From NCBI GenBank assembly GCA_050486265.1, contig JBJHCY010000015.1:1-64000 (forward strand): a stretch of 64,000 bases of DNA, read 5' to 3'. Shown here piece after piece: positions 1 through 6,198 of this stretch. Numbering within the stretch: position 1 is the stretch's first letter; each line of letters opens with the position of its first letter. Source of the DNA: SLFH01 sp050486265. Its GTDB lineage: Bacteria; Planctomycetota; Phycisphaerae; Phycisphaerales; UBA1924. Under the pieces are notes generated by a model that was not told the origin of the DNA, did no database searches, and saw only the letters and a program-made list of their open reading frames with translations. Both the position numbers and the translations under genes were made by a program.

Positions 1-19
1 ATCGATCGGTAACCACGGC

Positions 20-71
20 TTCCCTGCCTTTCTGTCGCGACAACTACGGATCGGCAGGGAACGCCTTTTTT
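20..71 (+). terminator. Terminator-like hairpin with T run
   Basis: A 9-nt perfect stem (TTCCCTGCC at 20-28 with GGCAGGGAA at 53-61) is followed by CGCC and a six-T run. The 24-nt loop is long for an intrinsic terminator, so read-through or a different RNA structure is possible. It would end transcription entering from the left edge of the window. Confidence 0.4.
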
Positions 72-110
72 CATGCGCGATTGCTGAAAATTCTTCCCTT
101 CAGTTCACGG

Positions 111-228
111 CGTTGCCCTTCAGGGCGAATCATAGATTTGTGACACTTCCACGGGTTGCGCGGCCAGCGACGCTACGCGTCTCGGGCCGCTCCACCCGTG
201 GCTACAACCCTGCGCCCCTCGCGGGGCG
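111..228. repeat. Composite multi-hairpin intergenic repeat, copy A
   Basis: Three nested palindromes occur in fixed order: GCCCTTCAGGGC (115-126), CCACGGGT (149-156) pairing with ACCCGTGG (194-201), and a GCGCCCC/GGGGCG hairpin ending near 228. The same order and nearly the same arms recur at 871-985, so this is a dispersed element and not chance. No reading frame across it looks like a protein. Confidence 0.7.
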
Positions 229-240
229 GAGTTTTTGTAG

Positions 241-262
241 GTACAGGCGAGACGCCTGTGCC
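241..262. repeat. Short palindrome, ACAGGCG arms
   Basis: Perfect inverted repeat ACAGGCG-AGA-CGCCTGT followed by GCCAC, just right of the composite repeat. It has the same size and the same trailing GCCAC as the palindrome at 1115-1141, although the arm sequence differs. Confidence 0.5.
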
Positions 263-321
263 ACGAGACTCGGTAGGGCGAGCGCTGTTTGCAGGTTTGC
301 CGGGCGGACGCGAGAACGGGG

Positions 322-678
322 TCATTTTTCGTTGGGGAGGAGTGTTGCGGCAACGGTTTTCTTGCGGAGGGCGCGCTGGAGGATGTACACGGCCGTTGCG
401 AAGTTGCCGGTGAAGACCAGGGCGACCGTCCACACGAGCGCGGGCCAGCGGCCTCGTTCGACGAACCAGATCCAGACGGCGATGAAGATGAGCCCGATGT
501 ACAGGTCGACGAGCGTCGTCACGCCCCAGAGCGTGGAGGCGACGGCGCGGAGCCCTGCGCCGAGGCTCATTTCGAGGGATGAGAAGACGAAGAGGACGAG
601 CAAGGCGAGGATGGAGAGGGCGAAGGTCGCGGCGAGGGCGAGGGCGCCGGTGTCGAAGGAGCGGGGTGGTTGGGTCAT
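322..678 (-). CDS. DUF1475-family small membrane protein
   Basis: Protein of 118 residues with three hydrophobic segments, at about 13-34, 50-72 and 79-105. The sequence resembles the DUF1475 family: a Leu-rich first helix, then a helix with VDLYIGL and a WFVERGRWPALVW loop, then GNFATAVYILQRAL. Function is unknown; it is inferred to lie in the inner membrane. The ATG at 678 is preceded by GGAGA about 8 nt upstream. It is divergent from the DUF1295/methyltransferase pair, with a 519-nt repeat-bearing spacer between. Confidence 0.7.
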   Translation of the reverse strand: MTQPPRSFDTGALALAATFALSILALLVLFVFSSLEMSLGAGLRAVASTLWGVTTLVDLYIGLIFIAVWIWFVERGRWPALVWTVALVFTGNFATAVYILQRALRKKTVAATLLPNEK

Positions 679-870
679 GGGGTGGTGTCTCCGTTTTGGG
701 GAGTTGCAATCAGGCGGTGGATTGTCGTCGTTGGTGAATGGGTTCGTTGGTTTTGGGGCTTGCGATGCTCGGATGGCTGTTCGCGGGTTGAGCGCATTGG
801 GCTTGATTGGCTGTTCTTGGGGCCGAGGTCGGTGGCGCGGGGTAGTGTGTTGCTTGGATGGGGAGGTTCC

Positions 871-985
871 TTCGCCCCTTCAGGGCGAGGTGTTTTTGGC
901 GACTTTCCACGGGTTCGACTCGCTCGACGCGGCGCGTCTCGCGGCGTCTCACCCGTGGCAAGGTTCAGCCGCCCCTTCGGGGCGG
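871..985. repeat. Composite multi-hairpin intergenic repeat, copy B
   Basis: Same architecture as 111-228: CGCCC-TTCA-GGGCG (873-887), CCACGGGT (907-914) pairing with ACCCGTGG (951-958), and the perfect CGCCCC-TTC-GGGGCG hairpin (970-984). The arms are conserved between copies while the interior diverges, as expected if a folded structure is what is maintained. Confidence 0.7.
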
Positions 986-1114
986 GGATTGGCACCGGAA
1001 TCGAAGGGTCCGCGGCGTTGTGGATCGGGCGCATCGGCCTTGAAGGGCTGTTCATGGGGCCGAGGTCGGCAGCACGGGAGGCGAGGGGGAAGTGGACTTG
1101 TTGCAGGGAGGAGA

Positions 1115-1137
1115 CACTGGCGGGCGAGCCGCCAGTG
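1115..1137. repeat. Palindrome CACTGGCGG/CCGCCAGTG, copy 1
   Basis: Perfect 9-nt arms (1115-1123 and 1129-1137) around a 5-nt loop, followed by GCCAC. The same arms recur exactly at 21279-21301 with a different loop, where they are followed by a T run. Confidence 0.7.
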
Positions 1138-1197
1138 CCACAGGTCTGCTTTGTGTCGTCGATCTATGCGGAGCATTCGGCTGAAGGGCGCTTGCTG

Positions 1198-2034
1198 ATG
1201 GAAACGATCTTGATGCAGATCGGGGCGGTCGCCGCGTTTGCTTGCGGGCTGATGCTTGTGTTGTGGTTTGTGCAGCGGGCGATCAGGGACGCGGGGGTTG
1301 TGGATGTCGGGTGGTCGTTCAGTCTCGGGGCTTCGGCGGGGATTGTTGCGTTGCTCGCCGACGGCGATCCCGGGCGGCGGGTGCTGATCGCGGTGCTCGC
1401 TGGGGTCTGGGGAACGCGGCTGGCGTTGCACCTGCTCACCGACCGCGTGCTCAAGGGCGAGGAGGACGGGCGGTACCAGGACCTGCGCGAGTCGATCGGG
1501 CCGCAGAAGATCCAGCGGTTTTTCTTCGTGTTCTATCAGGCGCAGGCGGTGAGCGTGGTGGTGCTGGCGCTGCCGTTCTTTCTGATTGTGAACGATCCGC
1601 GTCCGTTCCCTGGGCTCTTGGATTATGTGGGTGTTGCGCTGTGGCTCGTCGGCGTGGGCGGTGAGAGCCTGGCGGACTGGCAGCTTCGGAAGTTCAAGAA
1701 GGATCCGGGGGCGAAGGGTCGGACTTGCCGCGTGGGATTGTGGCGGTACAGCCGTCATCCGAACTATTTCTTTGAGTGGGTGATCTGGGTGAGCTACGCG
1801 GTGCTGGCGCTTGCGGCGCCGCTGGGTTGGCTGGGCGTGCTTTCGCCGCTGATTATTCTGTTTCTTGTGCTGAAGGTGACGGGGATCCCGCCGACGGAGA
1901 AGCGTGCGATCAAGTCGCGCGGGGAGGACTACCGGCGGTATCAGCAGGAGACGAGCGCGTTTTTTCCCTGGTTTCCAAAGAAGCCGGCCGAGCCGCTGAA
2001 AGCGGACGGCACGCCGGCGACGGAGCGATCATGA
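1198..2034 (+). CDS. DUF1295 family membrane protein (steroid 5-alpha-reductase-like fold)
   Basis: Protein of 278 residues with about seven hydrophobic segments. The C-terminal half carries the DUF1295 signature: CRVGLWRYSRHPNYFFEW at about residues 178-195, then an IPPTEKRAIKSRGEDYRRYQ tail. Members resemble isoprenylcysteine methyltransferases and steroid reductases, but the reaction here is unknown. An in-frame opening extends left to about 670 through a repeat; the ATG at 1198 was chosen because family homology begins there. The stop overlaps the next gene's ATG by 4 nt, so the two are probably co-translated and act on the same lipid. Confidence 0.85.
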   Translation: METILMQIGAVAAFACGLMLVLWFVQRAIRDAGVVDVGWSFSLGASAGIVALLADGDPGRRVLIAVLAGVWGTRLALHLLTDRVLKGEEDGRYQDLRESIGPQKIQRFFFVFYQAQAVSVVVLALPFFLIVNDPRPFPGLLDYVGVALWLVGVGGESLADWQLRKFKKDPGAKGRTCRVGLWRYSRHPNYFFEWVIWVSYAVLALAAPLGWLGVLSPLIILFLVLKVTGIPPTEKRAIKSRGEDYRRYQQETSAFFPWFPKKPAEPLKADGTPATERS

Positions 2035-3116
2035 GCAGCGAGACGACACTGAGCGCGAGCAGCCTGCACGCCGAACCCCGTGCGCCGTGGTACGCGTCGC
2101 TGATCGACAAGGGGCGGATCCCCGACGCGGTGCTGCGCCGGGCGATCTCGGCGCGTCTTGCGAAGATGCTGCGGAAGATGCAGGACGCGGACATCGAGAC
2201 GCTGCACGAACGCCACCGCGTGTTCGTGAAAGGATTGCTGGAGTCGCCGATCGCCATCCGGACGGAGAAGGCGAACGAGCAGCACTACGAGGTGCCGCCG
2301 GAGTTTTTCAAGCTGGCGCTCGGGCCTCGGCTGAAGTATTCGTGCGGGTACTGGCCCGACGGGGTGTCGACGCTGGCGGAGGCCGAGGAGTCGGCGTTGG
2401 CGTTGGTGTGCGCGCGGGCGCAGATCGAGGACGGGCAGCGGATCCTGGAGCTCGGCTGCGGCTGGGGTTCGCTGTCGCTCTCCATGGCCGAGAGGTTTCC
2501 GCAGAGCGAGATCACGGCGGTCTCGAACTCGGGGGCGCAGCGGGTGTTTATCGAGTCTGCGGCGAAGGCGCGGGGCTTTGAGAATCTGCGCGTGGTCACC
2601 GCGGACATGAACGACTTCCGCGACGACGAATCGGCGTACGACCGGTGCGTGAGCGTCGAGATGTTCGAGCACATGAAGAACTACGACGCGCTGCTGGAGC
2701 GGATCTCGGGTTGGCTGAGGCCCGAGGGCAAGCTGTTCGTGCACATCTTTACGCACCGCGAGCTGTCGTACCACTTCGAGGAAGACAACAACTGGATCGG
2801 CAAGTACTTCTTCACCGGGGGGACGATGCCCGGGGATCGGCTGCTGTTCGAGTTCCAGCGTTCGATGCGGATCGCCGAGCACTGGCGGCTGTCGGGCGAG
2901 CACTACGAGAAGACCGCGAACGCGTGGCTGAAGAACACCGACGCGCACCGCGAGCGGATCCTTGAGCTGTTCGGGCAGACCTACGGCGAGGGTGATGCGA
3001 GGAAATGGCTCAACCGTTGGCGGACATTCTTCATCGCGTGCGCGGAGTTCTGGGGGTTTGCGGGCGGCGGGGAGTGGTTGGTTTCGCACTACCTGTTTGA
3101 GAACAGGAAGGGGTGA
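2031..3116 (+). CDS. CFA synthase / coclaurine N-methyltransferase-like SAM methyltransferase
   Basis: Protein of 361 residues, a class I SAM-dependent methyltransferase. NEQHYEVPPEFF and KYSCGYW (about residues 83-105) are followed by the SAM loop LELGCGWGS (about 140-148) and SVEMFEHMKNY. FTGGTMPGDRLL and the HIFTHRELSYHFE stretch resemble plant coclaurine N-methyltransferases more than classical E. coli Cfa, and the long Cfa N-terminal domain is absent. The substrate could be an unsaturated phospholipid chain (cyclopropanation or methylation) or an amine. Genetic coupling to a DUF1295 membrane protein favours a lipid. Confidence 0.85.
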   Translation: MSSETTLSASSLHAEPRAPWYASLIDKGRIPDAVLRRAISARLAKMLRKMQDADIETLHERHRVFVKGLLESPIAIRTEKANEQHYEVPPEFFKLALGPRLKYSCGYWPDGVSTLAEAEESALALVCARAQIEDGQRILELGCGWGSLSLSMAERFPQSEITAVSNSGAQRVFIESAAKARGFENLRVVTADMNDFRDDESAYDRCVSVEMFEHMKNYDALLERISGWLRPEGKLFVHIFTHRELSYHFEEDNNWIGKYFFTGGTMPGDRLLFEFQRSMRIAEHWRLSGEHYEKTANAWLKNTDAHRERILELFGQTYGEGDARKWLNRWRTFFIACAEFWGFAGGGEWLVSHYLFENRKG

Positions 3117-3149
3117 GGGCGCTCGCTGCGCGATGCGCAATGCAAAGCA

Positions 3150-3170
3150 CCGACCTCCTTTGGAGGTCGG
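3150..3170. repeat. Palindrome CCGACCTCC-TTT-GGAGGTCGG
   Basis: Perfect 9-nt arms and a 3-nt loop lie in the 85-nt gap between two convergent genes. There is no flanking T run on either strand. It may act as a bidirectional mRNA 3' end, or simply be another member of the short-palindrome set seen at 241-262 and 1115-1137. Confidence 0.5.
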
Positions 3171-3201
3171 CGGCACGGGAGATTTCAGCTTCGCACGGTG
3201 A

Positions 3202-4365
3202 TCAGTAGAGGAACTGGATCGCGGCGCGGAGGTTGAACTGGTCTGCGCGGTCGCTGGCGAGCAGGCCCTGGCTGTTGCTCGGCGAGAGGAGGCCGCCCTC
3301 CTGGCGGTCGAGGAACCACTGCGCGTCGAAGGTGAACTTCAGGGCGTGGCTCTGGGGGACCAAGTAGTAGGTGAAGCCGGCGGCGAGTGCGTTGAGATCG
3401 CGCGAGTTTTCGCGGTCGGAGTCGGCGAAGACGCCGTCGTAGCGGCAGAAGACCTCCCACTGCTCTTCGATGAAGTAGGAAGCGGTCGCGGTGACGCCGA
3501 AGTCGTTGAACGACGAGCCGTCCCGGTCGACATTCTGCCACGCGAAGACGCCGGCGAGCCCCCAGCCGTCGCCTTTGATCGTGAGGTCTGCGGTTGCGGC
3601 GCCGAGGTCATAGTCGTCGGTCCGTCCGGTGTCGCCGCCGGACTGGTAGTGTCCGGCGACGCCGAGGAGGGCGCCGAACTCGCCGCCCCGCCATGAGCCG
3701 TAGCCGCTGTAGCGTCCGAATCCGCCCTGGCCGAACTTCTGCTCGAATCGTCCGGTGAAGGCCCAGTCGGCGGTGTCGGGGTCGCCGATGTCTTTGTTTG
3801 TTGCGCGTCGGCCGTCGGAGAAGGCGACCATGAAGCGCGAGTCGAACTGGGTGTAGACGCCCTCGACCATCTGCGAGCGGCCCTGGGTGAAGACGCGGTT
3901 GACGAGCGATCGGTCTACGGCGGTGAGCTCTGCGCTCGAGTTGAGCTGCTCGCGTGTGAAGGGGAGCTTCTTCTGGCCGACATTGAGGGTGAACTCGTCG
4001 GTGAGCTTGAAGACGCCGAAGGCTTCGAGGATCTCGACATCGCCGCCGTCGGGGTCGGCGTCGAGAAGGAGGCGGAGCTCGATGTTGTCGTCGAGCTTGC
4101 CTCGGAGGCCGATTCGGTTGAGGTGGGCGCGGAAGCCGCCGGTGGAGTTGTTGTCGAGGTCGCGGTCTTGCCTGTAGTTGTAGTTGTAAGTGAAGCGCGA
4201 GAGGAGTGTGACGCGTAGCGGGAACTCGTCGGGGTTGTTCAGGCTGATGCGCTGCGAGGCGTCGGAGAGGAGCTCGGCCCGGTGGGCCTGCTCGGGCGAG
4301 GCGTGGGCGAGCGCGGCGAGCGCGGCGATGGTCGAAGCGGCGGTGTTGCGGATCGGGCCGATCAT
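3202..4365 (-). CDS. Outer-membrane porin, OprO/OprP-like
   Basis: Protein of 387 residues. It starts with a signal peptide (about residues 1-22, ending AHA), then alternating amphipathic strands typical of a beta-barrel, and ends in the aromatic terminus QFLY expected for Bam-dependent outer-membrane proteins. The order FRAHLNRIGLRGKL, VEILEAFGVFKL, VGQKKLPFTREQL and FSDGR matches phosphate-selective porins O/P. Anion specificity is inferred from the family only. The ATG at 4365 has AAGGA upstream; a longer open frame to 4767 lies antisense to the helicase end and was rejected. A promoter is visible at 4438-4467. Confidence 0.85.
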   Translation of the reverse strand: MIGPIRNTAASTIAALAALAHASPEQAHRAELLSDASQRISLNNPDEFPLRVTLLSRFTYNYNYRQDRDLDNNSTGGFRAHLNRIGLRGKLDDNIELRLLLDADPDGGDVEILEAFGVFKLTDEFTLNVGQKKLPFTREQLNSSAELTAVDRSLVNRVFTQGRSQMVEGVYTQFDSRFMVAFSDGRRATNKDIGDPDTADWAFTGRFEQKFGQGGFGRYSGYGSWRGGEFGALLGVAGHYQSGGDTGRTDDYDLGAATADLTIKGDGWGLAGVFAWQNVDRDGSSFNDFGVTATASYFIEEQWEVFCRYDGVFADSDRENSRDLNALAAGFTYYLVPQSHALKFTFDAQWFLDRQEGGLLSPSNSQGLLASDRADQFNLRAAIQFLY

Positions 4366-4380
4366 GGGCGGAGGTTCCTT

Positions 4381-4417
4381 CTGCGATCGTGGGGATCCGG
4401 GACTATCGGATCCGCAG
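4381..4417 (-). promoter_or_regulatory. Leader hairpin in the porin 5' UTR
   Basis: Nested inverted repeat: outer arms CTGCG (4381-4385) and CGCAG (4413-4417), inner arms GATCCG (4394-4399) and CGGATC (4407-4412). It lies between the predicted transcription start and the porin ribosome binding site, so it would be in the mRNA leader. A regulatory role is inference. Confidence 0.4.
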
Positions 4418-4437
4418 GGCCGAAACTTAGCGCCGCA

Positions 4438-4467
4438 TTGATAATCGATCGAGCCTGATTGTGTCAA
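4438..4467 (-). promoter_or_regulatory. Sigma70-like promoter of the porin gene
   Basis: On the minus strand a consensus -35 TTGACA (4467-4462) is followed after 18 nt by TATCAA (4443-4438) as the -10. This is the clearest promoter in the window. It gives a leader of roughly 65-70 nt ahead of the porin ATG at 4365. Confidence 0.6.
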
Positions 4468-4498
4468 GGAAGCGCGAAGAAGACATCCGCACCTATTA

Positions 4499-6049
4499 TT
4501 AGGGAATCGGCGTCGGGTCGAGCTTGAAGTAGTCGTGGATGTATGCCTTGATGTCGGGGGACCGGGCGAGGTGGACGACATCGAGCAGGCGGAGCAGGTC
4601 CTGCTTTTTCTTCTCTTCGATGGCTTCGGGGTCGAGGTCGCTGTCGGTGAGGGGGCGGACGGGGCGGTAGCGCCCGGGGGCGGAGGCGGGCTCGATGACG
4701 CCGAGCTTTTCGAGGGTGATGAGGGCGTACTCGAAGCGTCCGTCGCCGCGGCCTTTGCCGATGACATCGAGGTAGAGCTCGTCGTGGTCGAAGTCGGCGT
4801 GGCCGGCGTCGCCGTAGCGGCGGTCGATGGCGTGGCCGATCTCGGCGAGGAGGTGCGCGGGGGGATTCATCCACTCGATGAACTGGCGCTGCACGGCGAT
4901 GTCGTCCTGGGCGAAGAGGAGTTGGCAGGTGCTGGGCTCGGCGTCGCGCCCGGCGCGGCCGGTCTCCTGTGCGTAGGCCTCGACGCTGGAGGGGATCTGG
5001 GCGTGGACGATGAAGCGGATGTCGGGCTTGTCGACGCCCATGCCGAAGGCGTTGGTGGCCAGGAGTAGGAGGGCGTCGTCGGGCTTGGCGTTGATGAACC
5101 TTCTGTAGACGCGTTTTTTGTCCTTTGGGTCGAGCTTGCCGTGGTAGATCTCGATGCGGCGTTCGACGCCGGCCTTTTCGAGCGCGGCTTTGAACTCGCG
5201 CCGGGCGTGTTCGAGGTGCTTGATGAGTGCGAAGTAGACGATGCCGGTGCCGCGGGTTTGGCGGCAGCGGTCAATGATGTGTTTGGCCCGATCTTTGTCG
5301 GACCAGACTTCGTCTGAGCGGTACGAGAGGTTCGGACGCTCGATCGGCGCGGCGAAGAGCGGCATGTCCTCTTGGGATAGGCCGATGACGGAACGGATGT
5401 CTTCCCTGACTCTGGGGGTGGCGGTGGCTGTGAGGGCGATGGTCGTCGGCTCGCCGAGGAGGCGTCGGAACTCGCCGATGCGTTGGTAGGCGGGGCGGAG
5501 GTCGTGGCCCCATTTGCTGATGCAGTGCGCCTCGTCGACGGCGAGGAGCTTGACGCCGCCGGGGACTTTGGCGAGCGCCTCGACGAAGGCGGGTTTGTCC
5601 ATGCGTTCGGGTGTGGCGTAGATGAGCTCGAATTCGCCGCGGGCGAGGGCGGCCATGCGCTCTTCGCGTTGTTTGCGGTCGAGGGTGGAGTTGATGTAGG
5701 AGGCGTCGACGCCTTTTTTTCGGAGGGCGGCGACCTGGTCTTCCATCAGGGCGATGAGTGGGCTGAAGACGAGGGCGACGCCTCGCGAGTCACCTTTTCC
5801 GGGGAGCGCGAGGGCGGGGAGTTGGAAGCAGAGGCTTTTGCCGGCGCCGGTGGGCATGACGACGAGGGCGTCGCGCCCTGCCATGACGCGTTCGATGATG
5901 AGGCGCTGGAGGGGGTAGAGCGTGTCGTGTCCGAAACGCTCTTTGAGGATGGATTCGATCGGCCTGTTCAAGGGGGACAAGGGGTGGATCAGGGGCGGAG
6001 AGGGTAGGAGGTCGCGTGCGCGGGGTGTTTGCGGGGTTGCAATCCGCAC
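4499..6049 (-). CDS. RecQ-family ATP-dependent DNA helicase, short form
   Basis: Protein of 516 residues: superfamily 2 helicase with motif I MPTGAGKS (about 64-71), motif II DEAH in AVDEAHCISKWGHDLRP, motif III ALTATATP, and motif VI QETGRAGRD. It would unwind DNA 3' to 5' in recombination and repair. The C-terminal part lacks the cysteine-rich zinc motif and the HRDC domain of E. coli RecQ, so this is a shortened paralogue type. The GTG start at 6049 is the longest option; a downstream TTG just before NRPIESILKERFG is also possible. It is transcribed away from the Mrp operon. Confidence 0.85.
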   Translation of the reverse strand: MRIATPQTPRARDLLPSPPLIHPLSPLNRPIESILKERFGHDTLYPLQRLIIERVMAGRDALVVMPTGAGKSLCFQLPALALPGKGDSRGVALVFSPLIALMEDQVAALRKKGVDASYINSTLDRKQREERMAALARGEFELIYATPERMDKPAFVEALAKVPGGVKLLAVDEAHCISKWGHDLRPAYQRIGEFRRLLGEPTTIALTATATPRVREDIRSVIGLSQEDMPLFAAPIERPNLSYRSDEVWSDKDRAKHIIDRCRQTRGTGIVYFALIKHLEHARREFKAALEKAGVERRIEIYHGKLDPKDKKRVYRRFINAKPDDALLLLATNAFGMGVDKPDIRFIVHAQIPSSVEAYAQETGRAGRDAEPSTCQLLFAQDDIAVQRQFIEWMNPPAHLLAEIGHAIDRRYGDAGHADFDHDELYLDVIGKGRGDGRFEYALITLEKLGVIEPASAPGRYRPVRPLTDSDLDPEAIEEKKKQDLLRLLDVVHLARSPDIKAYIHDYFKLDPTPIP

Positions 6050-6198
6050 ATCCCGGGTGGTCGAAGAGCCGATGAACGGGCTCCAGATGCGACTGTAGGG
6101 TCCGGTACGATTTCGGTCCGCGCCGCGTGGACCGGGTGCGGGAGGGCGTTACAACTACTCCGCCGCCGGACACAGACGGAAGAAGGAGCCCGGTTCGG

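Larger units (their letters stand above)
1..321. other. Intergenic region, left edge
   Basis: No convincing gene is seen. The stretch holds the terminator-like hairpin (20-71), composite repeat copy A (111-228) and the ACAGGCG palindrome (241-262). Open frames here are arginine/glycine-rich and follow the repeat. Confidence 0.6.
679..1197. other. Repeat-rich divergent intergenic spacer
   Basis: A spacer of 519 nt between divergent genes. It contains composite repeat copy B (871-985) and the CACTGGCGG palindrome (1115-1137). An open frame runs through it into the DUF1295 gene, but it is repeat-derived and unlikely to be translated. A promoter could not be placed with confidence. Confidence 0.6.

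Noticed and set aside
670..1197. In-frame upstream extension of the DUF1295 protein
   Set aside because: The extra residues are encoded by composite repeat B and the CACTGGCGG palindrome; family homology starts at 1198.
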